Shown here: piece after piece, positions 33,770-42,935 of the stretch
Numbering within the stretch: position 1 is the stretch's first letter
Layout of the letters: each line of letters starts with the position of its first letter
Origin: Sulfuricaulis sp.
GTDB taxonomy: Bacteria; Pseudomonadota; Gammaproteobacteria; Acidiferrobacterales; Sulfurifustaceae
Assembly (NCBI RefSeq): GCF_024653915.1
Contig: NZ_JANLGY010000013.1
Coordinates: forward strand, 1-64,000
Direction: 5' to 3'
Length of the DNA stretch: 64,000 nt
The notes under the pieces: model-generated
Database searches by the model: none
What the model saw: only the letters and a program-made list of their open reading frames with translations
Told to the model about the DNA's origin: nothing
Translations under genes and position numbers: made by a program

Positions 33770-33790
33770 TTCCCCGTGCTCCCCGTGGTT
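33770..33790. repeat. CCACGGGG-family repeat, half copy
   Basis: Only the right arm TTCCCCGTGCTCCCCGTGGTT is present, identical in type to the right arms at 41585 and 58243. It directly follows the cassette array. Confidence 0.6.
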
Positions 33791-33794
33791 CCAG

Positions 33795-34217
33795 TCAATT
33801 TTTAATGGGACCGGTGGAGGTCAACCGGCCCACGATCAATCCGTGGAAATAATCGGCTTCTGACTGGAAGCGCCAGCCAAGGTGTGTGCGGCAGTTCGCG
33901 CACAAGACGATGCGCCAGGCGTATCCCGCAAACCAGGTGAATTCCGCCGTTGATTCACCGACAACGGCGCAGCCGGTGGCCTCGCGATAACAGCCGATGT
34001 GATAGGTGATGCCGTGGGGATTGGCGAAGCGGTGTTCGTGCCCGCCCTGTACAGGGACGCGTTCGTCCTGATGCGTGATGAAGTGACGGCAGGCGGCGCA
34101 GAACAGGCGCTTTTCTTTTTCTGGTTCTATGTTCTCTTGTTGTTTAACCGTATGTTTATTGTCTTCCTCCGTCTGGGGATCGAAAAAAAGCAGGGTGGGG
34201 GCAAGCGCCATCGCCAT
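33795..34217 (-). CDS. CULT-domain (cereblon-like) zinc protein
   Basis: A 140-residue protein. Residues about 37-136 form a CULT domain, the thalidomide-binding fold of human cereblon. Zinc ligands are Cys40-x2-Cys43 and Cys106-x2-Cys109. The three cage tryptophans W95, W101 and W115 (EFTWFAGYAW...HLGWRF) have the same spacing as W380, W386 and W400 of cereblon. The N-terminal 30 residues are charged and probably flexible. Bacterial stand-alone CULT proteins exist, but their natural ligand is uncertain (pyrimidine- or cyclic imide-like compounds bind in vitro). It lies next to and in the same direction as a FIST sensor gene, 11 bp downstream of it. Confidence 0.85.
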   Translation of the reverse strand: MAMALAPTLLFFDPQTEEDNKHTVKQQENIEPEKEKRLFCAACRHFITHQDERVPVQGGHEHRFANPHGITYHIGCYREATGCAVVGESTAEFTWFAGYAWRIVLCANCRTHLGWRFQSEADYFHGLIVGRLTSTGPIKN

Positions 34218-34228
34218 GGCCGTTCCGC

Positions 34229-35344
34229 TCAGGAGAACAGGGTCAATACTCCGGTGAAGCCGTACAACCGGTTATGTGAGATTTCACCGTTGGCGAAAAA
34301 GCCCACCAGCGGGATGTCGCCCAGTTCCTGGCGGATGGCGCGCAATTCCGCCGAGTCTTCCCCAAACATGTGCACGCCGCGGCCAAGGCAGGAATAGTAA
34401 ACGCCGCCCTTGGGGCGGCCGACCAGGCGTGACTTTATGTCACGCAGCATGCGCAGCAGGTCTTCGTAGGCCGTGTTGATGTCGCGCCGGCAGAACATGA
34501 TAGTGTCCCCGGGATTCAGGTAGCCACCCACGGCCAGCAGCTTGTTCTCCGTGTCCACGCCCATCAGGTTGCGCACCACATAATCCCCGGTGTCCGATCC
34601 CTTGATGGGGAAACCCGCGAAGATGTATCCCGCGGCGCGCGACAGGTCACGCGCCAGGACCTCGCCCACTTCCTCGTTGAACACATCGAGCGCCGGCCGG
34701 TCGTCGATGCGGATGGCGATGTTGTTCTGGCATTCGGTGACCTGGTGTTTCTGACCCAGCGGCGAGCAGCCTTGCGTGTGCGCGGTGGCGACCGGCACTT
34801 TCGAGGAAAATACCACGCCCGACAGGCCGCCCTCGGTCAGGCCACCGGCGATCTGGAAATTCGGCCCGCGCGAAGAGCTCAGTCCGCCGACCAGGTAGCC
34901 GTCGTTGATGGCCTCGGCCAGCTCGGCGATGAAGGTTGGCGTTTTCGGATTGCGCGGATCGCCGTGTACCACGCCAAAGTGCGCATCAAATTTTTCGCAC
35001 CAGACACGGTGTTCGGCGAATTCATCGATATCGGCTTTGATTGCCGGGAATACGCGGAAACTGTCCGGCGGGAAGTCGGCGATCATCACACTGAGCGCGG
35101 GCTCGTCGTTGTATTCCTGCGAGGTGGCGCAGACCCCGACGCCGACGCTGCCGACCCAGTGAATAATGTCGGTCTGTTCTTTGAAAAATGTGAGGATGTT
35201 GGGCAGATCGGTGGCCAGAAGGTCGGTGACATAGAGAAAGCCGAGATTAGCCTCCGGAGGGACATTGCCGATCTGGGCCAGGCAGGCATTGGCGGCTAGC
35301 CGCCAGTCCGTGGCCGTGGCATGTGCCACGCGGAACATGTCCAT
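34229..35344 (-). CDS. FIST domain sensory protein
   Basis: A 371-residue protein with FIST_N (about 15-210: GFLYVTDLLATDLPNIL, VGSVGVGVCATSQEYNDEPAL) and FIST_C (about 220-360: DNRPALDVF-like IDDRPALDVFNEEVGEVL, YSCLGRGVHMFG, IPLVGFFANGEISHN). FIST proteins are proposed to sense small ligands such as amino acids. The start at 35344 follows AAGGGA at a good distance. A longer frame to 35401 lacks a ribosome site. Confidence 0.88.
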   Translation of the reverse strand: MDMFRVAHATATDWRLAANACLAQIGNVPPEANLGFLYVTDLLATDLPNILTFFKEQTDIIHWVGSVGVGVCATSQEYNDEPALSVMIADFPPDSFRVFPAIKADIDEFAEHRVWCEKFDAHFGVVHGDPRNPKTPTFIAELAEAINDGYLVGGLSSSRGPNFQIAGGLTEGGLSGVVFSSKVPVATAHTQGCSPLGQKHQVTECQNNIAIRIDDRPALDVFNEEVGEVLARDLSRAAGYIFAGFPIKGSDTGDYVVRNLMGVDTENKLLAVGGYLNPGDTIMFCRRDINTAYEDLLRMLRDIKSRLVGRPKGGVYYSCLGRGVHMFGEDSAELRAIRQELGDIPLVGFFANGEISHNRLYGFTGVLTLFS

Positions 35345-35454
35345 ATCAAATCCCTTGAACGAGGATGGGCTTAAGCCCGATGGGAGAGATAATATAGACA
35401 ATTGGATTGGGTTAGAACCCGCTCCCTCAAACCCCGAAATAAAAAGGAATTTTT

Positions 35455-36519
35455 ATGACCCGGCTGGTGCAAAAACGCTCACGCAAGACCGGTTTGCCGC
35501 CCGGCACCGCCGTGCACATCGGCGAGAAGAAAAGCGAACAGACGCGCATCCAGCTGTTGCATTACGACGCCGTGCAGGTGACGGAGAGGGAGCTTGAGGA
35601 CATCGAGGATGGCGAGAGTTTGCGCCCGGGAACGGGTGTGACCTGGGTGCATGTCACGGGTGTGCACGACGTGGCGTTGCTGGACAAGATCGGCCGCGGC
35701 TTCGGGCTTCACCCGCTGGTGCTGGAGGACATCTCGAACACCGACCAGCGTCCGAAGTTCGAGGATTACGGCGACTATATCTATGTCGTGCTCAAGATGC
35801 TGCACGACGGTCCATCCAGCCGCGACATCGAGGCGGAACAGGTGAGCGTCATTTTCGGCAAGGATTTCGTGTTGTCTTTCGAAGAGGCCGAGCCGACGGT
35901 TTTCGATCCGGTGCGTGAGCGTATCCGCGCCGGGCGTGCCCGGGTGCGCGAACGTGGCGCGGACTATCTTGCGTACAGCTTGCTGGATGCGGTGGTGGAC
36001 AATTATTTTTCACTGCTGGAACAGGTCGGTGAGCGCATGGAGCTACTCCAGGATGAACTGCTGACGTTGCCGACGCCCCGGATGCAGCAGAGCCTGCATC
36101 GGCTCCGGCGCGAGATGGTGCTGCTGCGCAAATCGGTATGGCCCCTGCGCGAGGTGCTGAGCGGGTTGGAGCGTGGCCGATCCGGCCTTATCAGGGAAGA
36201 TACGTATATATATCTGCGGGACGTGTACGACCACACGGTGCACGTGATCGATACCATTGAAACCTTTCGTGACATGATTGGCGGTCTGATGGACATCTAT
36301 TTGATGAGCCTGAGCAATCGCATGAACGAGATCATGAAGGTGCTAACGATCATTGCCACTATCTTCATGCCGCTGTCTTTTATCGCCAGCCTTTATGGCA
36401 TGAATTTCCGTCACATGCCCGAGCTGGACTGGCCCTGGGGCTATCCGCTGGTGTTGCTGCTGATGGTGGCGGTGACCGGAGGCTTGCTGCTGTTCTTCCG
36501 GCGGAAGAAATGGATCTAA
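35455..36519 (+). CDS. corA: CorA-type magnesium/cobalt transporter
   Basis: A 354-residue protein. A cytoplasmic funnel domain (about 1-285) contains HPLVLEDISNTDQRPKFEDYGDYIYVVLKML. Two C-terminal membrane helices follow, the first ending with the signature YGMN (in SLYGMNFRHMPEL) and the second about 325-345. The C-terminus RRKKW is basic, as usual. It forms a pentameric Mg2+ channel in the inner membrane. It is convergent with the rsbS-like gene. Confidence 0.94.
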   Translation: MTRLVQKRSRKTGLPPGTAVHIGEKKSEQTRIQLLHYDAVQVTERELEDIEDGESLRPGTGVTWVHVTGVHDVALLDKIGRGFGLHPLVLEDISNTDQRPKFEDYGDYIYVVLKMLHDGPSSRDIEAEQVSVIFGKDFVLSFEEAEPTVFDPVRERIRAGRARVRERGADYLAYSLLDAVVDNYFSLLEQVGERMELLQDELLTLPTPRMQQSLHRLRREMVLLRKSVWPLREVLSGLERGRSGLIREDTYIYLRDVYDHTVHVIDTIETFRDMIGGLMDIYLMSLSNRMNEIMKVLTIIATIFMPLSFIASLYGMNFRHMPELDWPWGYPLVLLLMVAVTGGLLLFFRRKKWI

Positions 36520-36535
36520 AGTGGCGCGCGATCAG

Positions 36536-36874
36536 CTAACGCAGGCTATGAATGTCGAGGGCGCAGGTAAATGATGGGGATTTGTTGAGCGTCAGCGACA
36601 GCGCGTAGGCGGCTGCCGGTTGCATGTTTACCGTGACCATTTCGACGTTAGCGATGCGGCAGGTGGCGCTGAGCTTGGTGAGCCAGTCGTAGTACACCTC
36701 GTCGATCAGGCGCACGCTCTTGAGGTCGTACACCAGGCGGCGTGCCTCGTTATGCTGGAGAAAATCGAGCACTGGGGCGACCATGGACTCCGGGTTGCTG
36801 GGGTCCAATCCTTCGCCGGGTTCCAGCAGCACATTGCCGTCCCCGATGGGTGTCAGATGAATGCCTTCAATCAT
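36536..36874 (-). CDS. STAS-domain protein, RsbS-like antagonist
   Basis: A 112-residue single STAS domain (MIEGIHLTPIGDGNVLLEP, ARRLVYDLKSVRLIDEVYYDWL, ANVEMVTVNMQPAAAYAL). The start at 36874 follows AAAAGGAACC; the longer frame overlaps the upstream gene and is rejected. By context it is the RsbS-like core subunit of a partner-switching complex with the RsbR-like and RsbT/RsbX-like proteins encoded upstream. The usual phosphorylated Ser after D-x-[ST] is replaced here by Asp-Glu (LIDEVY), so regulation by phosphorylation may differ. Confidence 0.78.
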   Translation of the reverse strand: MIEGIHLTPIGDGNVLLEPGEGLDPSNPESMVAPVLDFLQHNEARRLVYDLKSVRLIDEVYYDWLTKLSATCRIANVEMVTVNMQPAAAYALSLTLNKSPSFTCALDIHSLR

Positions 36875-36932
36875 GACGTCCGGTTCCTTTTCATTTGTTG
36901 CATTACAATCCTTTAGTGGTTGGCAGTGAAGC

Positions 36933-37811
36933 TTACTTGCCGGGGCGACTGACCTCAATGTTCAGCTGACGGAACGCCTCTTTCAGGCCCTCGGACAACT
37001 TGGAGCGCGTGGTCACGCTGGTCAGGTCGATATTCAAGCTGGTCAGCGCGCGCGCGATCTCCGGCCGGATGCCGGTCAGGATGGCGGTGGCGCCCATGAG
37101 GCCGGTGGCGCGGATCATCTGTATCAGGTGATGTGACACCTGCGAGTCGATCGCCATCACGCCGGTAACGTCGATGACCACCACGCGCGCACGGTCCGAT
37201 TCGATGCGCGACAGCAGCTTTTCCATGACAATCATGGTGCGCGAGGAATCGAGCGAGCCGATGATGGGCAACGTCAGTACGCCATCCCAGATTTCGGTGA
37301 TGGGCGTGGAGGTCTGTTTCAGCTCCTCCTGTTGTGCCTGAATGGTCTTTTCCTTGGTTTCCAGGTAGATGTGAAATACTTCCAGGATGATGTCGTTGAA
37401 GATACTTCCGAGCAGCATCAGGATCTCACGCGATTTCTCAAAGTCGACCGACTTGTCGGCCTCGAGATTTTCCAAAAAGGTGCTCTGAAGGAAGTGGACA
37501 TAGCGTACGAATTCGTCCATGTCGCCGCCGCGCACCTGGATTTGCTGCGAGAAATTGGCAAAGAATTGCCGCAGTGCCTTGTATTCTGCGCCACGCCGGT
37601 CCACTTTATCGCCGGCTTGTAGCAACATGGTCAGCAGCTCGAGAAATTCAAGACTGTAATCGTTGATCTCGTTGTTCGAGAGCAGGTTCTTGTGTCCGAA
37701 GATGCTCTGCCCCTGTTTCTCGATGATGGCCGAGATCTTCCCCACGTTAAGCATGAGCTGTTCAATCAATATCTGATTGGTCGTTTTTTGCTGCGGTGTT
37801 TCCTTGGCCAT
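36933..37811 (-). CDS. RsbR-like STAS sensor protein
   Basis: A 292-residue protein. The N-terminal helical region (about 15-170), with FLELLTMLLQAGDKVDRRG, resembles RsbR-type sensor domains. The C-terminal STAS domain (about 180-285) has TPITEIWDGVLTLPIIGSLDSSR, VVVIDVTGVMAIDSQVSHHLIQMIRATGL and LTGIRPEIA. These motifs define stressosome RsbR paralogues. GAGGAAATAGTC precedes ATG 37811. The next gene upstream in the operon (RsbT/RsbX-like) ends 2 bp before it. Confidence 0.85.
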   Translation of the reverse strand: MAKETPQQKTTNQILIEQLMLNVGKISAIIEKQGQSIFGHKNLLSNNEINDYSLEFLELLTMLLQAGDKVDRRGAEYKALRQFFANFSQQIQVRGGDMDEFVRYVHFLQSTFLENLEADKSVDFEKSREILMLLGSIFNDIILEVFHIYLETKEKTIQAQQEELKQTSTPITEIWDGVLTLPIIGSLDSSRTMIVMEKLLSRIESDRARVVVIDVTGVMAIDSQVSHHLIQMIRATGLMGATAILTGIRPEIARALTSLNIDLTSVTTRSKLSEGLKEAFRQLNIEVSRPGK

Positions 37812-37813
37812 GA

Positions 37814-38842
37814 CTATTTCCTCGTATTTTGGTTTACGCGAATGGTTAATGCGGACCGGTCGTCGTTGTGCCGGCCCACGACTTGCCCCAGTACCAGCGC
37901 GATCACCTGCGGATGGAGCCGCCAAAGATCGGGAAAGGTACGCAGGGTCATGCTTCGCCGCAGGCCGTCGGAAGCGGTAATGAGCAGGGCCTGGTCGGGA
38001 AAGTCATAATTGAAGGTTTCCAGCGAGCGGTGGGCATGACCCAGCACACCGGGAGAAAACGAGATGGCTTTTTTATCGCCCTTGGAGATCAGGTGAGCGA
38101 CCATGTCGCCGACGCCGCAAATCGTCATGTTGTGGGAGATATTATCGACCTCGCAGATCATGGCGACGGCGCCGCGTGTCCCCTGAAGTTTTGTGCTCAG
38201 GCGCTGCATCAACCCGTCCACCGGCGTTTCGTCGTCGAGGAAATAACCGACGCCCTCCACAACCTCTGCCGCCTCGCGACCGTGACCGAGCCCGTCCATG
38301 TGCAGCCAACGGGTTCTGGTTGCCCCGGTGCGGACCTGGATCAGGTCACCGTTGAATGTGCTGTCCTGGTAGGCTCGTGAGTAGACGCCGAGGTCGTGAA
38401 AATACTCCGGATCCGGATTATGTTGATAAAAACGTGACCACACGGCCGTGCCGTGCCAATCCGAATCCTTGGCGTGTTCGACCGGCAGGCTGTAAATCTC
38501 GCATAGATCGGACAAGCGCTTGATGGCACCCAATCCCTTGCCCATGGTACCGGCGGTGGTGAAGCCGTCCTGGATAGCATTCTGCACATTCAGAATGCCC
38601 TTTCCGTAATCGAAAGCGAACAGATCCAGGGCCGGCGCGGGATCGCTGGCCTCCCATATCTGCACCAGACCGTTGCCTTCGGCGTATTTGTTCTGATTCG
38701 TCACCATCTCATTGCATACCAGTTCCATATGTTCCCGTTTCAGATCGCTGAAACCCATGCGGCGCGACACGGCCCGCAGTTTCGAACGCAACAACACGAG
38801 CCCACTGTCACCCTTCGCCCCCTGCTCGATGAGCAATTTCAT
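37814..38842 (-). CDS. RsbT-like kinase fused to RsbX/SpoIIE-like phosphatase
   Basis: A 342-residue two-domain protein. Residues about 10-140 form a GHKL kinase domain of the RsbT/RsbW class (MELVCNEMVTNQNKYAEG as N box, DYGKGI as G1 box, TMGKGLGAIKRLSD as G2 box). Residues about 155-340 form a PP2C phosphatase domain (HMDGLGHGREAAEVVE, LITASDGLRRS, NDDRSALTIRV). The kinase would phosphorylate STAS partners RsbR/RsbS and the phosphatase would reset them. Joining both in one chain is a compact version of separate RsbT and RsbX. Confidence 0.85.
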   Translation of the reverse strand: MKLLIEQGAKGDSGLVLLRSKLRAVSRRMGFSDLKREHMELVCNEMVTNQNKYAEGNGLVQIWEASDPAPALDLFAFDYGKGILNVQNAIQDGFTTAGTMGKGLGAIKRLSDLCEIYSLPVEHAKDSDWHGTAVWSRFYQHNPDPEYFHDLGVYSRAYQDSTFNGDLIQVRTGATRTRWLHMDGLGHGREAAEVVEGVGYFLDDETPVDGLMQRLSTKLQGTRGAVAMICEVDNISHNMTICGVGDMVAHLISKGDKKAISFSPGVLGHAHRSLETFNYDFPDQALLITASDGLRRSMTLRTFPDLWRLHPQVIALVLGQVVGRHNDDRSALTIRVNQNTRK

Positions 38843-38868
38843 TTCGTCCCTGTAAAGCTATCTGCTAC

Positions 38869-39810
38869 TTAAACGACCTTGACTCGAGACTCCTTGAGCT
38901 CATCGGATACAAAGCGGCCGCGGCCGAGATGCTTGGCCTCGTACAGGACCGTATCGGCGCGCCCGACCAGGCTTTCGATGCTTTCGTTTTCCTGTAACTG
39001 GGCGATACCGATACTGACCTTGCATTCCATCAAGTTGAGTATTTTGCTGGCGGCGCGCTGGGCAACCACTAAATCTGAATACAGAATAATGGCGAATTCA
39101 TCACCCCCCATGCGGCAGGGGTGGTCCACGTGTTCGCGCACGCTGGCGCGCAGGGCCTTGGCCATTTTCTTCAGGTATTCGTCACCGTACTGATGCCCGT
39201 GGGTGTCGTTGACCTGCTTGAAAAAATCGAGGTCGAGCAGCATCAGGCTGAGCGGCTCGCCCTGGTGTTTGCAGCGCAGGAAGGCCTCGCGCAGGCGCGT
39301 GTCATAACCGCTGCGGTTGTACAGTCCCGTGAGGGCGTCGGTCTGGGCAGCCAGAATGGATTTGTTGAGTTCGTTCTTTTTCATCTCCAGCAGCGTTTCA
39401 AGTTCTTCCATCTCGATGCGCGCGCGTTGTTTGGCGCTTTCAAGGTCGGCGATGATTTGTTCATTGCGCCGCTTGAGCAGCGTTGAATCGGCGGACTCGC
39501 TGGCATTCTTGAGTCGCATGGTGAGGGCCTTGATGGTGTCGGCGGAGGGCGGCTTGGTCAGTGTGGCCAGGACTTCGTGCCGTTCTCCCCAAGCGAGACA
39601 CAGGGACAGTTCTTCTATTATGTGAAGATTGACTTCCACGGGAGTCTTGGCCTTGGCGCAATCGTCGCGCAGGAGACGCAGCATACTTTCGAGCATGTTG
39701 GCCGAGGCAAAAACATTCCCGCCAAGCGCCTCGACGGCGTCCATCGCAAAGCGCGCGAGACGTTGCCGGTCGGGCTCGACAATAATGGTCAATGTCAGCA
39801 TATTCTGCAT
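38869..39810 (-). CDS. Diguanylate cyclase (GGDEF)
   Basis: A 313-residue protein. The N-terminal half (about 1-150) has no recognised sensor and ends in a coiled coil (ESAKQRARIEMEELETLLEMKKNELNKSI). The GGDEF domain (about 155-300) has DALTGLYNRSGYD, LMLLDLDFFKQVNDTHGHQYGDEYL and an intact active site GGDEF at 235-239. The inhibitory I-site RxxD is shifted (REHVD instead of RxxD before GGDEF), so product inhibition may be lost. It heads the operon with the partner-switching genes, suggesting that the module controls c-di-GMP synthesis. Confidence 0.9.
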   Translation of the reverse strand: MQNMLTLTIIVEPDRQRLARFAMDAVEALGGNVFASANMLESMLRLLRDDCAKAKTPVEVNLHIIEELSLCLAWGERHEVLATLTKPPSADTIKALTMRLKNASESADSTLLKRRNEQIIADLESAKQRARIEMEELETLLEMKKNELNKSILAAQTDALTGLYNRSGYDTRLREAFLRCKHQGEPLSLMLLDLDFFKQVNDTHGHQYGDEYLKKMAKALRASVREHVDHPCRMGGDEFAIILYSDLVVAQRAASKILNLMECKVSIGIAQLQENESIESLVGRADTVLYEAKHLGRGRFVSDELKESRVKVV

Positions 39811-39956
39811 TTATCGAGATCAGTGGTTTTGCCGCTGTAGTCCCGGAATTACACCTAATGCGTTGATTTATAGTGAGTGTAGTGCATAGGTCATGCCAGT
39901 CTGACCGTACCGTTCCGGCAGGAAATTAGCCTGATTTCAGGCCGGATTCGGCCTGT

Positions 39957-41504
39957 TTACCAAGGACTTAGTGGGGGTAACTGGCAAGGGGGGAGGGGTG
40001 CGGCCGGGATAGTTACTTCTTGCCCCCCCCATAACGATCCGAGCACGCCGCGGATGATACTGCGGCCGACCTGGCTGCCGATGGAGCGGGCCGCACTTTT
40101 GGCCATGGCCTCGCTTATGGATTGGCGTGGTCGGCCGCCCTTGCCGCTGGAGCTGCCGCCAAGCAGCCCGCCCAGGAAACCACCGCCGGATTGGGGTTCC
40201 TGGGGATTGGCGACGGGAGGCGGGGCAGTTTTATCGGCACGGGCCTTGAGCATTTCATAGGCGGATTCGCGGTCGACGGTTTTTTCGTATTGCCCGCGGA
40301 CTGGCGAAACGGAAAGGATGGATTTGCGTTCGGTCGCGTCAATCGGGCCAATCCGGCTCTGCGGCGGGCAGATCAGGGCGCGCTCCACCACCGTCGGGCT
40401 ACCTTTCTCGTCCAGCATGGAAACCAGCGCCTCGCCCACGCCGAGCTCGGTGATGACCGTCTCGATTTTCAATTTGGGGTTGGCGCGAAAGGTTTCCGCG
40501 GCGGCCCGCACTGCTTTCTGGTCGCGCGGGGTGAAGGCGCGCAGCGCATGCTGCACGCGGTTACCAAGCTGTCCCAGCACGTCATCCGGAATGTCGAGTG
40601 GATTCTGAGAAACGAAATAAACGCCCACGCCCTTGGAGCGTATCAGGCGCACGACCTGCTCGATCTTTTCCATCAGCGCCCGGGGTGTGTCGTCGAACAG
40701 CAGGTGAGCCTCGTCGAAGAAAAATACCAGTCTCGGCTTGTCACGGTCGCCAACCTCGGGTAGACGCTCGAAAAGTTCGGCCAGCAGCCACAGCAGAAAC
40801 GTGGCGTAGACCTTGGGCGATTGCATGAGCTTGTCAGCGGCGAGCATGTTGATCATGCCGCGACCGTTGTCCGTTTGCATCAGGTCGTCGAGATTCAGTG
40901 CCGGTTCGCCGAAGAATTTTTCCGCGCCTTGATTCTCCAGAGTAAGCAGGGCGCGCTGGATGGCACCGACGGAGGCACCGGAGATATTGCCGTATTCGGT
41001 CGTGAAATCCTTGGCGTTGTCGCCGACATGCTGGGCCATGGCGCGCAGATCTTTCAGGTCCAGCAGCACCATGCCGCCGTCATCGGCGATCTTGAATATC
41101 AGATTGAGCACGCCTTCCTGCGTATCGTTGAGATTGAGCAGGCGCGCGAGCAGCAGCGGACCCATTTCGGAAACCGTGGCGCGCACCGGGTGACCTTGTT
41201 CGCCGAATACATCCCAGAAGGTCACGGGAAAACCCTGGTAGTCGAAACCCCCGGGCTTCATCTGTTTAATGCGTTCTTCCACCTTGGCATTGCCGCCACC
41301 TTTCTAGCTGATGCCGGCGAGGTCGCCCTTTACATCGGCCATGAATACCGGCACGCCGATGGCGCTGAAGCGTTCGGCCATCACTTGCAGCGTGATGGTT
41401 TTACCGGTGCCGGTGGCGCCCGCGATCAGCCCGTGGCGATTGGCCATTTTGGGCAGGAGGTAAATCGGCTCCTTGGCTTTAGCGATAAGCAGCGGTTCAG
41501 TCAT
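39957..41504 (-). pseudogene. HerA/DUF853-type ATPase interrupted by an in-frame amber codon
   Basis: Two collinear frames form one gene of 516 codons. The first part (41504-41304) has [13 protein letters not shown], Walker A GATGTGKT and [14 protein letters not shown]. It then meets TAG, and the same frame continues [14 protein letters not shown] to the end (Walker B region [40 protein letters not shown]). Related proteins read through here with a normal residue, so CAG to TAG is the simplest explanation. It is a recent nonsense mutation, a sequencing error, or a suppressed codon. Gly/Pro-rich residues precede the C-terminus. Confidence 0.8.
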
Positions 41505-41516
41505 GAGGTTAGATTC

Positions 41517-41607
41517 TTAAACCACGGGGAGCACGGGGAATAAAAATTGTCAGAGAAATGGGATACCATTTTTGACTTGCCTTTCCCCGTGTCCCCGTGG
41601 TTCAAAT
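41517..41607. repeat. Intergenic palindromic repeat, CCACGGGG family, full copy
   Basis: The left arm AAACCACGGGGAGCACGGGGAA faces the right arm TTTCCCCGTGTCCCCGTGGTT around a 44-bp centre. It lies between the aminotransferase and the HerA-like gene. Confidence 0.85.
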
Positions 41608-41614
41608 TGGTTTT

Positions 41615-42796
41615 TTAATTCAAAATAGCCACGCTCTGCGCGGCATTCATGGCCACGCCAGTGCGGATCGGGGCGCGCATATCGGCCAGCACGGCTTCGA
41701 GCGCTTCCAGGCAGTACATGACGTTTTTCATGTTGGCGCCGTAACCCATGAGGCCGATGCGTACAATCTTGCCGGCCAGTGTCCCGAGCCCAGCGCCGAT
41801 TTCGAGATTGTAATCGTTGAGCAGACGGCTGCGCAGCACGGCATCGTCCACGCCTTCCGGTACCATGATCGCGTTCAGTTGCGGCAGGCGCACGGGCTCC
41901 TTGACGAGGAAGGAAAGCCCCATGGCCTCGATGCCCGAGCGCAGCGCCAGATGATGGTGCTGATGGCGGGCCCAGGAATGCTCCAACCCCTCTTCCTGCA
42001 GCATGGCCAGCGCCTCGTGCAGACCATATAAGGTGTTGACCGGGGCCGTGTGGTGGTAGGCGCGCTTGCCCGAGCCCCAGTAGCCCATCAACAGGTTGAG
42101 GTCGAGGAACCAGCTCTGGATTCTGGTTTTGCGTTTCTTGATCTTGTCCACCGCGCGGTCGTTCAGCGTGAGGGGGGCCAACCCCGGGGAACAGGACAGG
42201 CATTTCTGTGAGCCGGAGAAGACGGCATCGAGGCCCCATTCATCCACCTTCAGAGGCGAGCCACCGAGCGAAGTCACGGTGTCCACGATGGTCAGGCAGC
42301 TGTGACGGCGTGCGATTTCGGCGAGGGTTTTGGCATCCGATTGCACGCCGGTGGAAGTCTCGGCGTGCACGAAGGCGACGATTTTGGCGTCGCGATGGGC
42401 CTTGAGCGCATCCTCGAGCTTGTTCGGATTCACGGCGGTGCCCACGGCGTCCTCCACCACGATTGGCACGCCGCCGGCACGCTCAATGTTTTCCTTCATG
42501 CGCGCGCCGAAGACGCCGTTGATGCACAAGACGACTTTTTCGCCCGGTTCCATCAGGTTGACGAAACAGGCCTCCATGCCGGCCGAGCCGGGTGCGGAGA
42601 TGGGAATCGTCAGGGCATTGCTGGTCTGGAAGGCGTATTGCAGCAGTCCCTTGATTTCTTCCATCATCGCGATGAAAGCGGGGTCGAGGTGGCCGATGGT
42701 CGGGCGCGCCATGGCCGTGAGCACGCGCGGATGCACGTCCGAGGGTCCCGGCCCCATCAGAGTGCGGACCGGGGGGTTGAAGGAGGTGTAACTCAT
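41615..42796 (-). CDS. Serine- or alanine-glyoxylate aminotransferase
   Basis: A 393-residue class V PLP enzyme. It has NPPVRTLMGPGPSDVHPRVL at the start, SAPGSAGMEACFVNL, HAETSTGVQSD, LTIVDTVTSLGGSPLKVDEWGLDAVFSGSQKCLS (PLP Lys in GSQK) and HHTAPVNTLYGLHEAL. It transfers an amino group from serine or alanine to glyoxylate, giving glycine. Its place beside gcl, hyi and glxR supports serine-glyoxylate exchange, which would also supply hydroxypyruvate to Hyi. Confidence 0.9.
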   Translation of the reverse strand: MSYTSFNPPVRTLMGPGPSDVHPRVLTAMARPTIGHLDPAFIAMMEEIKGLLQYAFQTSNALTIPISAPGSAGMEACFVNLMEPGEKVVLCINGVFGARMKENIERAGGVPIVVEDAVGTAVNPNKLEDALKAHRDAKIVAFVHAETSTGVQSDAKTLAEIARRHSCLTIVDTVTSLGGSPLKVDEWGLDAVFSGSQKCLSCSPGLAPLTLNDRAVDKIKKRKTRIQSWFLDLNLLMGYWGSGKRAYHHTAPVNTLYGLHEALAMLQEEGLEHSWARHQHHHLALRSGIEAMGLSFLVKEPVRLPQLNAIMVPEGVDDAVLRSRLLNDYNLEIGAGLGTLAGKIVRIGLMGYGANMKNVMYCLEALEAVLADMRAPIRTGVAMNAAQSVAILN

Positions 42797-42935
42797 GCTT
42801 GATCTCGTTCCTGGGCTGCGGAAAGCGTGCAGTATAAGGATATTCAGATGGCAAGACGAGAGAAGCAGGCCTCACTTAAATTCATGGCGCTAACGTGTTG
42901 TGTACGCGCCGACAGCAGGGATGGGGGGGGTAAAT

